From: SAR202-VII-2 sp965263165 | GTDB lineage: Bacteria; Chloroflexota; Dehalococcoidia; Lucifugimonadales; SAR202-VII-2 | Assembly (NCBI GenBank): GCA_965263165.1 | Contig: OZ253584.1 | Location: 1-64,000 of the forward strand | Direction of reading: 5' to 3' | Length of the DNA stretch: 64,000 nucleotides | Part shown: piece after piece, positions 18,701 through 25,472 of the stretch | How the letters are laid out: the number at the start of each line of letters is the position of its first letter | Numbering within the stretch: the first letter of the stretch is position 1 | Made by a program: the position numbers and the translations under genes | The notes under the pieces: generated by a model | Seen by the model: the letters and a program-made list of their open reading frames with translations, nothing else | What the model was told of the DNA's origin: nothing | Database searches by the model: none

Positions 18701-18777
18701 GCCGGATCGCAGGGCGCGCCCGTCAGCGCCGCGCAGATGAGGCGCTCGAGGCCCTTCTCGCTGGTGTCCGTGGTCAT
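15751..18777 (-). CDS. hsdR: Type I restriction endonuclease subunit R
   Basis: 1008-residue motor and nuclease subunit of a type I restriction-modification enzyme. The N-terminal nuclease carries the E-x-K pair in LPVATFELKN (about 165). The SF2 motor has Walker A HSAGSGKSN (about 325), Walker B IIIDEAHSSQ (about 420), FTATPKNKTL (about 475) and the arginine-finger region QTLSRLNRAHPRK (about 695). A C-terminal helical region mediates HsdM contact in known enzymes. Start ATG 18777 shares one base with the vapC stop (TGATG). It is the last gene of the operon and looks intact. Confidence 0.95.
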   Translation of the reverse strand: MTTDTSEKGLERLICAALTGAPCDPAQAGAVRERPAGYGAGWICGDPQDYDREHCVDLAQLSAFLHATQPNAAESLDLGQDSPTRRKFLARLQGEVAKRGTIDVLRKGVKHGPHQIDLMYGTPSPGNEKANVQYGQNRFSVTRQLRYSNDNAQLALDLCLFVNGLPVATFELKNSLTKQTVDDAVEQYKRDRHPSEKLFELGRCLAHFAVDDHEVKFCTHLKGKASWFLPFNKGWNDGKGNPPNPNGLKTDYLWKQILTRDGLTDIIENYAQVVEARDDKTGRKRREQLWPRYHQLDVVRGLLADVSNRGVGPKYLIQHSAGSGKSNSIAWLAHQLIGLEQDGGALFDSVIVVTDRKILDRQIRDTIKQFAQVGSVVGHAESSGHLRALLQDGKRIVITTVQKFPFILDAIGNEHRGRKFAIIIDEAHSSQGGRTSASVSMALGEAGSEGEEETTEDKINRLMESKKLLPNASYFAFTATPKNKTLEIFGDPSPEGGNTRHLPFHVYTMKQAIQEGFIIDVLEHYTPVDSYYRLIKTVEGDPEFDTKRAGKKLRRYVEDNDHAIRLKAELMVDHFHEQVAGLQKIGGQARAMVVTSSIQRAISYFYAIRDYLAERKSPYRAIAAFSGEHEYSGTKVTEASLNGFSSNLIADRIQEEPYRFLVCADKFQTGYDEPLLHTMYVDKILSGVKAVQTLSRLNRAHPRKHDAFVLDFANDADTIQDAFADYYRTTVLAEETDPDRLHDLKAALDGYQVYTPAQVDELVKLFLSEADRTRLDPILDACVSLYRGQLDEDGQVDFKGKGKAFLRTYGFLAAILPYANAEWEKLSIFLTFLVPKLPAPIEDDLSKGILEAIDMDSYRVEKQAVRDIQLPDQDAEIEPVSTSGGGQKPEPEMERLSNIIREFNDRFGNIEWKDQDKIERVIAEELPAKVAGDRAYQNAMANSDQQNARIEHDKALERAMTELLADHTELFKQFSDNDSFRQWLSEKVFAATYNEAAATASATRSLGV

Positions 18778-19199
18778 CAGGCTTCCCCTTCCACCCGGAA
18801 CGGGTCTATAACCCGGAGGCCGTCATAGTCCTGCTCCGCGCTGAGGTCTTCCGAGTAGACCGCATCGCACCCCGCGGCGCGCGCCGCGGCGAGAATCGCC
18901 CCGTCCCAGTACGACAGCCCGAACCGCCGGCTGATTGCCACGGCGGCGCGGAACAGATCCAATGTGATTCCTTGAACTGGGAAACTGCCGATGGACTCGA
19001 TGAACTCCAAGGCTTGCTCGTGAGTTATCGCCGCCTGACGGCTGGGACGGGTCGCCTGATAGTAGAACTCTTGCAATACCTGCACGGACAGGGCCAGGTT
19101 TCCCTGGCGGAGCAATGCGAGAGCACGGTCGCTCTTGCCGGCTTCCTCGGACAGGGCGCTAACGGCATAGAGCAGCACGTTGGTGTCAACGAATCGCAT
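18777..19199 (-). CDS. vapC: PIN-domain RNase toxin, VapC type
   Basis: 140 residues with the four acidic positions of a PIN nuclease: RFVDTN at the start, the Glu in VLQEFYY (about 44), the Asp in LSYWDGAILAAARAAGC (about 98) and YSEDLS (about 118). PIN toxins cleave tRNA or rRNA. Its start overlaps the ribbon-helix-helix gene by 14 bp in the classic antitoxin-toxin order. It sits between hsdS and hsdR, so the pair probably penalises loss or silencing of the restriction locus. Confidence 0.88.
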   Translation of the reverse strand: MRFVDTNVLLYAVSALSEEAGKSDRALALLRQGNLALSVQVLQEFYYQATRPSRQAAITHEQALEFIESIGSFPVQGITLDLFRAAVAISRRFGLSYWDGAILAAARAAGCDAVYSEDLSAEQDYDGLRVIDPFRVEGEA

Positions 19200-19476
19200 T
19201 AGGGCCGTTGATCGCCTCGTCGTAGAGGTCTTCCCGGGACAGATTATCGGCCATGCGCAACCCGCCGCCGTTCGCGGTGATTTTCTCGATCACCTCGCGC
19301 AGCAGCCTGCTCCGCCGTTCCGCCGACGTTTCACCGGGCTCTCCCCCGGCTTGGGCGGCGGCCAGCGTCCGCAAGTAGTCCCGCACCAGCGCCGACACCG
19401 ACGTGTCCAGCTCCGCCGCGCGAATGCGGGCGTTCCGGTAGGTCCCTTCGTCGACGGAGACAGTGATGTTCTTCAT
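19186..19476 (-). CDS. vapB: Ribbon-helix-helix antitoxin of the VapC pair
   Basis: 96 residues from ATG 19476. The RHH strand MKNITVSVDEGTYRNARI leads into helices ending SALVRDYLRTLAAAQ, with a C-terminal tail (RREVIEKITANGGGL-like region) that would wrap the PIN toxin. Overlap with vapC supports translational coupling. The start follows the hsdS stop by 10 bp, so expression comes from the restriction operon, possibly with an internal promoter repressed by the pair. Confidence 0.82.
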   Translation of the reverse strand: MKNITVSVDEGTYRNARIRAAELDTSVSALVRDYLRTLAAAQAGGEPGETSAERRSRLLREVIEKITANGGGLRMADNLSREDLYDEAINGPNAIR

Positions 19477-19486
19477 CCGAGCACTC

Positions 19487-20863
19487 TCACAGGTTTTGTG
19501 ATTCACAGTCTAGGAACTCTTCCAAGGCTTCGCAAGGCTCCGCGGTATCATCGGATGGCTCGTCCAAGGCTTCCTCCGGAAGCTGCGCCGCCGCCTCGCG
19601 CACGTCCAGCTTGCCCGTCACAACGTCGGCGATCAGGCGGGTGCGGTACTCCTGCGCAAGCTCGATCTGGCGGCGGGCGTGGGCGATAGCGGCGTCGATG
19701 TCAGCGGTGGCCTCTTCTATGCGGTCTGCAATACGCTTCTGCTCCTGCTTAGGAGGTACAACCAGTGGAAGATTCAAGACTCGCTCCACAGCCAGCCCCG
19801 GTTGAGCTGCGGCGATTGAATACTGGTTAAGGTTCATGGCTTCAAGGCTGGCGCCAAACCAGCCAATGGAGTGGCCCATGCTGAGGGTTGCAACCACGGC
19901 ATGTTCGGTAGCCCAGAATTTGCCGCGAGCAATGTGAACATTCCCACACAGTGCGCCCTGCCTGCCAATCAATGCGAAAGCGCCATCGTGGGTGTAGTTC
20001 GATGTGTACCCCCTCAGTCCGTTGCCGCCGTAGACAGGGTATTCACCAGTGGTCTCAATCGACTCTGCGGTGATGCCTTCTCCACTTTTCATCTGGCAGA
20101 GAGTCTTCAGGCGCCGCACCTCCCAATGCTCCGGCACGTCGCCAAGCCACTCGACGCCGGAGGGCTTGAGGCGCACGTTGGGGTCGAGTCCCCGGGTGAC
20201 GGCCCGGTTGACGACGGCCTGTTTCTCCTCCTCCAGCAGCGCAATGAGCTTCCGCCTGGCGGCGACGTACCGCCCGATGCGCCGGTCCACGTAGTCCAGG
20301 TAGCGGACGATGGCGGCTTGTTCGGGGAGGGGTGGGAGGAGAGTACGAACAGATTGGATGCCCGCGTGAGTAAGCCCGTATCGCGTCACGCCATTCGCCC
20401 TTACGTGAAACTGGTAGGCCACCCCCTTGCTCTGCAATGTCCGGGCCAGATATGGCCCTAGTATCTCGGTCGTTGGCCGCAGCAAGGCGAGATGGTAACC
20501 AGAGAGAAGGTCATGGGGTGACTCCGCTACCAGCGCCGGGACCCCAATGTCATCCCAGGTCTCGGAGTCTTTGGTGATGAGGACGTCACCTGACTCTAGC
20601 CGGAATCGCTCGATCTCGTCCCGTGAGGCCGTCGCTGTCATGAAAGGCATAGCTGGGGTGACGCGGTCATTCTTGTAGACATCGACGTAGTTGCAGAGGC
20701 GAACGGGAACCTCATCTTCTCTAGTGTGTTTGTCCACGTTGCTGACACGCATGTCGGCAACGGTCCGCAGCCGTCGCACCTCCCAATGCGCCGGCACGTC
20801 GCCAAGCCAGGGGACGCCGGAGGGGCGGTAAGTGGGGTACGGGTGGGGGGTGGCGGGGGTCAT
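19487..20863 (-). CDS. hsdS: Type I restriction specificity subunit S
   Basis: 458 residues in two similar halves. Each half begins with the phrase PSGVxWLGDVPxHWEVRRL (about residues 13 and 232), then a target-recognition domain, then a helical spacer (QAAIVRYLDYVDRRIGRYVAARRKLIALL and RIADRIEEATADIDAAIAHARRQIELA). This sets the DNA sequence recognised by methylation and cleavage. ATG 20863 is chosen since upstream residues are not family-like. It lies downstream of hicBA, separated from hsdM by about 4.6 kb of inserted genes. A relic of another copy is at about 21.4 kb. Confidence 0.93.
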   Translation of the reverse strand: MTPATPHPYPTYRPSGVPWLGDVPAHWEVRRLRTVADMRVSNVDKHTREDEVPVRLCNYVDVYKNDRVTPAMPFMTATASRDEIERFRLESGDVLITKDSETWDDIGVPALVAESPHDLLSGYHLALLRPTTEILGPYLARTLQSKGVAYQFHVRANGVTRYGLTHAGIQSVRTLLPPLPEQAAIVRYLDYVDRRIGRYVAARRKLIALLEEEKQAVVNRAVTRGLDPNVRLKPSGVEWLGDVPEHWEVRRLKTLCQMKSGEGITAESIETTGEYPVYGGNGLRGYTSNYTHDGAFALIGRQGALCGNVHIARGKFWATEHAVVATLSMGHSIGWFGASLEAMNLNQYSIAAAQPGLAVERVLNLPLVVPPKQEQKRIADRIEEATADIDAAIAHARRQIELAQEYRTRLIADVVTGKLDVREAAAQLPEEALDEPSDDTAEPCEALEEFLDCESQNL

Positions 20864-20910
20864 GCGTGTCCTGGCATTGTGCAATCGAGCGTTGGACGCT
20901 GGCAATCAAC

Positions 20911-21153
20911 CTACAGATCAAGTTGTTCTAGAAGCTCTTCGACAGTCAATCCGTGATGCCCCGCGATGCTCTTCAGAATGCTCGACAGGGTCTTCGTCTT
21001 GATGGCCCCATGGCGCGTGAGCACCTCATGGTGCTCACCATTGACCTGCGTGGTCATCCGAACATGAGAACCGCGTTGGCGGGTAGCCGCATAGCCCAGG
21101 CGTCGAAGCGCATTTTCCAAGTCTGCCGGGTGTACGTCGCGCGGCAGCTTCAT
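20911..21153 (-). CDS. hicA: HicA mRNA interferase toxin
   Basis: 80-residue toxin with a dsRBD-like fold that cleaves mRNA. The catalytic histidine is in GSHVRM (about 30), followed by the typical strand HHEVLTRHGAIKTKTLSSIL. It overlaps the hicB stop by 4 bp. The order hicB then hicA is the less common arrangement, but known. It sits in the type I operon. Confidence 0.85.
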   Translation of the reverse strand: MKLPRDVHPADLENALRRLGYAATRQRGSHVRMTTQVNGEHHEVLTRHGAIKTKTLSSILKSIAGHHGLTVEELLEQLDL

Positions 21154-21374
21154 AGAGCAAGCACTTCATCCCGGACGAAGTGAAGGCGGATCACCCCGGG
21201 GCGCTCCATCCGGGCATCAAAGTAGCACTCGACAGCCTCTCTGACATTCCGGCGGAGCTCCTCGAGCGTTTCACCGTCGGTGTGGATCCCGTATCCGAGC
21301 GCACTCGCCGAGAACCCGCCGTCGGTTTCATCCTCGCTGACTTCAAAAATGATTTCAGGAATGACGGTGGACAC
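21150..21374 (-). CDS. hicB: HicB antitoxin
   Basis: 74 residues with the partially degraded RNase H-like fold of HicB: EIIFEVSEDETDGGFSASAL, then HTDGETLEELRRNVREAVECYF. No C-terminal DNA-binding domain is present, so self-regulation would need another factor. A GAGGAGG-like ribosome site precedes the ATG. Coupled to hicA. Confidence 0.82.
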   Translation of the reverse strand: MSTVIPEIIFEVSEDETDGGFSASALGYGIHTDGETLEELRRNVREAVECYFDARMERPGVIRLHFVRDEVLAL

Positions 21375-21399
21375 TATAGCCTCCTCCCCTCAGTGAGGG

Positions 21400-21515
21400 C
21401 CTCGATTCTACCGGAACTCGGCGATCCAGCAAACTGCGGCAGCTCCACCCTAGCCACGCCGCCGAGCCACTCGACGCCGGAGGGAGTAGGGGGTGTAGGG
21501 AATTTGATGCCTATT
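21400..21515 (-). pseudogene. hsdS relic
   Basis: The minus strand reads PTPPTPSGVEWLGGVARVEL, the entry phrase of an HsdS half, followed by no target-recognition domain. It lies between the UDG-like gene and hicB and is a leftover of a second specificity gene, perhaps from the recombination that brought in the inserted module. Confidence 0.6.
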
Positions 21516-21524
21516 CATGAAAGT

Positions 21525-22169
21525 CTATACAAGTTTAGGAATCGGGTATAGTTCATGCATTTCCCTTTGGAATTGTGTCTGGCCACCATAGCTCGGATGG
21601 CGCACTTGAAGAACTTCATGTCGCGAGGATAAGCGGCGCGCCGTGCCAAAAGCATCATTGCCGATCGCAATCAACCTCCTTGGTCTCAGTAGAAGAATCA
21701 ATTCCGAAAGAAACTCTTCTCCAATCCTCCTCTCACTAGCATTGTGGGGTCGATTGCTGAAAGGACTGTCCGGCTTGTGCGGATGTAGGGGGAACACATT
21801 CCACAGAAACACGGATGTCTCTATCTGCGACAGTATTTGCCAAGCAAACGCCGCCGTCCTTTCCGCCATTGCCTCGCGCTTTGTTGGCCTCTCGTATGAT
21901 AGCCCCCATCGAGCGACGTGCGCATGGAAGTGCATATCATCTGTTAGAGGGAGACCCGTTCGCCTGCCTCCGCGGTGCCCGAGGTCTCGTCCTATCCATA
22001 GGGAGTCGACTTCCGTCCCGGAAGCTACATTGAGTACAGCCAAGAGAATCTCTGATCTTCGCCTAGGTGCATCATCCAGGTCATGCACTGGGCATCGGCT
22101 TGAGTAAGGATTAAAGGTATCTCTAAAGGCCAATCCTCGCAGCTCTTCCATGAAACTGGTCGGATTCAT
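21525..22169 (-). CDS. Uracil-DNA-glycosylase-superfamily protein
   Basis: 214 residues. The first motif, LWIGRDLGHRGGRRTGLPLTDD (about 57-78), corresponds to the active-site loop of UDG families, followed by NVFPLHPHKPDSPFSNR (about 125), IAIGNDAF (about 168) and a final motif VRHPSYGG (about 190) where UDGs carry the H-P-S base-flipping loop. It probably excises or binds a modified or wrong base. Last gene of the inserted six-gene module, 12 bp after mazG, with SD GGGAGAGAGAG. Confidence 0.75.
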   Translation of the reverse strand: MNPTSFMEELRGLAFRDTFNPYSSRCPVHDLDDAPRRRSEILLAVLNVASGTEVDSLWIGRDLGHRGGRRTGLPLTDDMHFHAHVARWGLSYERPTKREAMAERTAAFAWQILSQIETSVFLWNVFPLHPHKPDSPFSNRPHNASERRIGEEFLSELILLLRPRRLIAIGNDAFGTARRLSSRHEVLQVRHPSYGGQTQFQREMHELYPIPKLV

Positions 22170-22181
22170 ACTCTCTCCCTC

Positions 22182-23252
22182 TCAATTCGCCCTGAAGCTG
22201 ACTGATCGAGTCTCGCGGTCCCCAATAATGATTCCGCCCTCGTGATGCTGCGTTTGTCTGAAGACCTCATACCCTTGCAGGATCGCGCGTTCCCATAGTC
22301 TGAGAGGGCATTCCTCCACTTCATATCCTCGCACGAATTGCTGTACTGCCTTCAGCAAGTCGAAGGAGACACTGGTTTGACCAGCAAAAAGATTGAGCTG
22401 CTTAGCACGTGAAAATATCCATGCAGTAAGTCCCTCTTCAGTAACAATCGCTCTACCGCTATCCTGAGTGCGATCAATGTCTGGGGCACTCTTTCGTTTT
22501 TGTTTTATGAGCGCCCGGAAAGTAGGTGACCAATGAAGAACGGCAGCGTGTGCGAGATGAAACACATCATGGAACCGATAGCCGTCTGGCTCACTGATGT
22601 TGTCCAAAAGCGGGTCCCCGATGAATACACCGTTCCATTGCATATGGCTTTGTCCAGCTTTCCGTTGCACGATTTGAATCTCAAAATGTAAAGGAAGTCT
22701 TTCCTCATCGGGGAAATTCTCATCGAAGGTTGGGAGACATGACTGGTCGGGATCGATAAAACGGCCACAGACCTTAGTCGTATTCGAGGAAACAACTGCA
22801 GCAAGGCTCATGCCTCTCGTATGAAGTGCTTGCACATAATCGTTTGCGAAGGCTCGCAATAGGCTACGGGTCCGTTCATTCAAGCCATCTACATCAAGCA
22901 ATGCCGCAGCTGCCCTGCCGAGGTTCAGAAGTGTTTCGTCTTCCGCGGGATGGTTTGGAGCAATCGCCGCAATCCCATCTGAGGTCTCGGGGAAGATCGT
23001 GTCAGCGTCAGTGCAGAGGCGGCGGCACAATGTCACAAAATACCAGAGGACATCTCCAAACTCCTCTTCCACTGCGCGCTGATGCTCAGGATATGCTTCT
23101 CCTTCGCGCTGGCGCTTCTTTGCAACAGACATGACGCTGCCGACTTCACCGAATAGACCTAGAAGGACCGGGTGAAGGTTGTCTAAGGGAAGCATGTCGG
23201 TAGGCGCCGTATCACGCGTATAGCCCTGTAAGAGTGTCGGGTATGGTCGCAT
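22182..23252 (-). CDS. MazG-like NTP pyrophosphohydrolase with MazG C-terminal domain
   Basis: 356 residues. The N-terminal all-alpha pyrophosphatase shows GLFGEVGSVMSVAKKR (about 32-47) and VEEEFGDVLWYF (about 60-71), the E-x2-E and E-x2-D metal sites of MazG enzymes, which hydrolyse NTPs or dNTPs to monophosphates. The long C-terminal part (about 180-356) matches a domain seen attached to MazG in bacterial conflict loci (YRFHDVFHLAHAAVLHWSP and a later EEGLTAWIFSRAK). SD TTGGAGG precedes ATG 23252. In context, it may destroy a non-canonical nucleotide or ppGpp-like signal. Confidence 0.82.
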   Translation of the reverse strand: MRPYPTLLQGYTRDTAPTDMLPLDNLHPVLLGLFGEVGSVMSVAKKRQREGEAYPEHQRAVEEEFGDVLWYFVTLCRRLCTDADTIFPETSDGIAAIAPNHPAEDETLLNLGRAAAALLDVDGLNERTRSLLRAFANDYVQALHTRGMSLAAVVSSNTTKVCGRFIDPDQSCLPTFDENFPDEERLPLHFEIQIVQRKAGQSHMQWNGVFIGDPLLDNISEPDGYRFHDVFHLAHAAVLHWSPTFRALIKQKRKSAPDIDRTQDSGRAIVTEEGLTAWIFSRAKQLNLFAGQTSVSFDLLKAVQQFVRGYEVEECPLRLWERAILQGYEVFRQTQHHEGGIIIGDRETRSVSFRAN

Positions 23253-23281
23253 TGGCTTGTTCCTCCAAGGTGGACTATCAC

Positions 23282-23893
23282 CTATGGCGTCCTCCTCCAG
23301 TCCGCAGGTGTGCCGAGATAGCCCTTTGCGCCAAGGGTTTCAAACCACGTGATAAAATCCTTAACCATATCCTCCGGAAACCGGCTCTTATGGCCTCGCT
23401 TGGCGCACATATCGAATCCGTCGTAGTTTCTAAATCCCTGGGGCAGCTGAGGTCCTGAGTCGCCCCAATACGCGTAGGCGGCGCCGAGTAGCACCCTATC
23501 CACTTGCGTATCGTGGCTAATATTATGCGGGTCAGGAGAACCATCAGAACAGCTATGATGAGAGTCCTCCTGATGCCATTGTCCTATGCTATCTCTGAAA
23601 TAAATATTGTCGCCGAAGGCCTGTTTCTTGCTTCCTCTAGGATTCGGTCGTTTCTGTCGAAAGCGCTGACTTTCCCAGTATTGATTAAAAGTCAGCGTCT
23701 CTGATACGAGCATCGCATATACCAAATAGCCGTTCCTGTTCGACTGACTACTACCAGTACCGATGATCCAGTCCCCGACTCTGGCGTGCTTGCGGATTTC
23801 TGGTTTGCAGGTTGCCAGTGTGCAAGAGCCGTAGAACGGGTTTGGTGCAAACCCATAGTCTCTCGCCACTACGTAGGAATAAAGCCTTGTCAT
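23282..23893 (-). CDS. Nmad2-family protein (nucleotide-modification-associated domain 2)
   Basis: 203 residues from ATG 23893. The start LYSYVVARDYGFAPNPFYG and CTLATCKPEIRKHARVGDWI are hallmarks of the Nmad2 family, defined by Iyer, Aravind and colleagues from association with DNA-base-modification loci. Biochemical function is unknown. An upstream start at 23941 would overlap the TIR gene. It sits between the second TIR gene and mazG in one tight run. Confidence 0.75.
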   Translation of the reverse strand: MTRLYSYVVARDYGFAPNPFYGSCTLATCKPEIRKHARVGDWIIGTGSSQSNRNGYLVYAMLVSETLTFNQYWESQRFRQKRPNPRGSKKQAFGDNIYFRDSIGQWHQEDSHHSCSDGSPDPHNISHDTQVDRVLLGAAYAYWGDSGPQLPQGFRNYDGFDMCAKRGHKSRFPEDMVKDFITWFETLGAKGYLGTPADWRRTP

Positions 23894-23903
23894 TGACGGG
23901 ACG

Positions 23904-24380
23904 CTATCTACAGGAATACCGGTTGATCCCGCGATAGTCATGCTTAGCGCCGTCTGGCTGATGCCAATCGTTGGAGGTGCCGTTTATGGCATCAACCATG
24001 TTTTCTCCATTCCAACCCACTAGTGCGTCTGCATATCGGTCCAGGGCTTCTGGCAGCTCGCAGTCCATGGCTCCCCTTTCCCACACCCCGACAATCCGTT
24101 TTCCTTGTTTATGAGCATACTCTATCTCCCAGTTCACGAAGTCGCTGTGCTTGGTTTCAGCAGAAATGTAGACAACAAGCACGCTGCACCAGTTGATGCG
24201 CGGAGCAAGTATTTGGTACTTGATATACTCTTCGTTGTGGGCTTCGTTGAATTTGCCCTTCGTGATAGAGGCGTCGCGACAGGTTAGTCCATGTTTCCCC
24301 ACTAGGTGCTTGAGATCGGATAGACCTTCGTTATCTTCGTGTATGTGGCTGATGAAAACATTGCGGGTGTTGTCAGGCAT
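23904..24380 (-). CDS. TIR-domain protein B
   Basis: 158 residues from ATG 24380, which has SD AAGGAG. The TIR-like fold begins NVFISHIHEDNEGLSDLK and has VLVVYISAETKHSDFVNWEI (about 80-99), whose Glu is the likely NADase residue, then GKRIVGVWERGA. It has the Thoeris-like TIR pattern but is a different subfamily from TIR A. Having two TIRs suggests two sensors or alternative triggers for the same effector. Confidence 0.8.
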   Translation of the reverse strand: MPDNTRNVFISHIHEDNEGLSDLKHLVGKHGLTCRDASITKGKFNEAHNEEYIKYQILAPRINWCSVLVVYISAETKHSDFVNWEIEYAHKQGKRIVGVWERGAMDCELPEALDRYADALVGWNGENMVDAINGTSNDWHQPDGAKHDYRGINRYSCR

Positions 24381-24432
24381 GTTGCACTCCTTCCTGGTAA
24401 GCAGTCTCTTCAAACAAATGAATGGGGACCTC

Positions 24433-25008
24433 CTAGCTCTGCCAACCCCTCCGGTTATCTCCACTGCGATTATCTGCGAAGAGGGGAAGACTGTCATCCG
24501 GCGACGGGGACTTGTTCCTTCTCAGAAATGCCGCATGGATTTTCGGAAGGAGCTTCTTGGAGAGTCCATTCGTAGTCCAGTCATTGATGGCTGCGAAGGG
24601 ATTATCGCCATCAATGTTGCACGCCAGCCTGGGAGGGATTAGGCGAGGATTGCGGTCTGTCGACTTCTTGAGATAGTCAGCGTGCGTTGGCAAGAGTAGT
24701 CCCACTAGGCCGCACCGCGGGTTGTTCCGCCTATGAATGAGGCTGGCCGAGATCTCCCAGTCAACATGCCTTCGCTGCCAAGTGCAGGGGCCGATAAGGA
24801 CAATGGTGACTGTGGCGTCCGCAATGTGGTCATCCCTGATTCTCCGGCGGATTTCATCTAACGGGAGGCCCTCGTCGTGAATGTCTCCCGGGCTGACAGA
24901 CTTGTCTATGGCCTTGCTGTCCAACGCCTGAACGAGCCGGTCCTTGTACTTCTGGTCGTCCTCGTGGTAGTAGCTGATGAAGACCTTGGGAATTGGGGCC
25001 TGGTTCAT
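24433..25008 (-). CDS. TIR-domain protein A (ThsB/DUF1863 type)
   Basis: 191 residues. KVFISYYHEDDQKYKDRL opens the domain, IRDDHIADATVTIVLIGPCT follows, and the likely catalytic Glu is in RRHVDWEISASL (about 100). This is the ThsB-like TIR family, which makes NAD-derived signals in Thoeris. The start overlaps the membrane-protein stop as ATGA, so both are made together. The C-terminal about 25 residues are polar and probably disordered. Confidence 0.85.
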   Translation of the reverse strand: MNQAPIPKVFISYYHEDDQKYKDRLVQALDSKAIDKSVSPGDIHDEGLPLDEIRRRIRDDHIADATVTIVLIGPCTWQRRHVDWEISASLIHRRNNPRCGLVGLLLPTHADYLKKSTDRNPRLIPPRLACNIDGDNPFAAINDWTTNGLSKKLLPKIHAAFLRRNKSPSPDDSLPLFADNRSGDNRRGWQS

Positions 25009-25472
25009 GGCAGTACCTCCGCTGGTGCGCCCGAGGGGAGTATGAGTTGCCAGGCTAGAACTACCGTGGCTACTACCAAGGGGTAGAACAGCCATATCGA
25101 GACGGAACCGAGGCATCGCCCGACCATGAGTAGGCCCATCCCCGTCGGGACTACCCGGTAAACGTCGGTGGACTCCAGTTCGCCCCGGTGCAGCTTAGCC
25201 ACGAATGTGTTCTGGGACCTGATGAACGCTCGCTCCAGTGCCAAGTAGTAGGAGTCCAGGCACAGGAACAACAGCGTTGGGACCAAGGCTATCAGGGCAT
25301 GCTGAGGCTCCCCGGTCCGTGCCACTAGGACCAGTACAGCGGCCACAAGGGTAACGCACCATACCTTGCATGAACGGCTATTCTCCGCCATCCGCGAAAT
25401 AACGCCCTGAATTATCTCAAGGTGTTTTTGTACGGCGGAGGATTCCACTCCATAGTTTGCGCTCTCTGCCAT
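25005..25472 (-). CDS. Membrane protein homologous to the membrane half of the 5.5-kb TIR fusion
   Basis: 155 residues with hydrophobic segments at about 33-52, 58-75 and 122-145. The pattern HLEIIQGVISRM, two TM segments, then LDSYYLALERAF, and a third TM with SVSIWLFYPLVV aligns along its length with residues about 130-263 of the TIR fusion at 5526-6317. It begins right after the hsdM stop (TAGATG) with GGGAGGAGG upstream and overlaps TIR A. It is the likely membrane effector of the TIR module. It resembles SLATT/S-4TM-like effectors in layout, but I do not assign it to one. Confidence 0.75.
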   Translation of the reverse strand: MAESANYGVESSAVQKHLEIIQGVISRMAENSRSCKVWCVTLVAAVLVLVARTGEPQHALIALVPTLLFLCLDSYYLALERAFIRSQNTFVAKLHRGELESTDVYRVVPTGMGLLMVGRCLGSVSIWLFYPLVVATVVLAWQLILPSGAPAEVLP

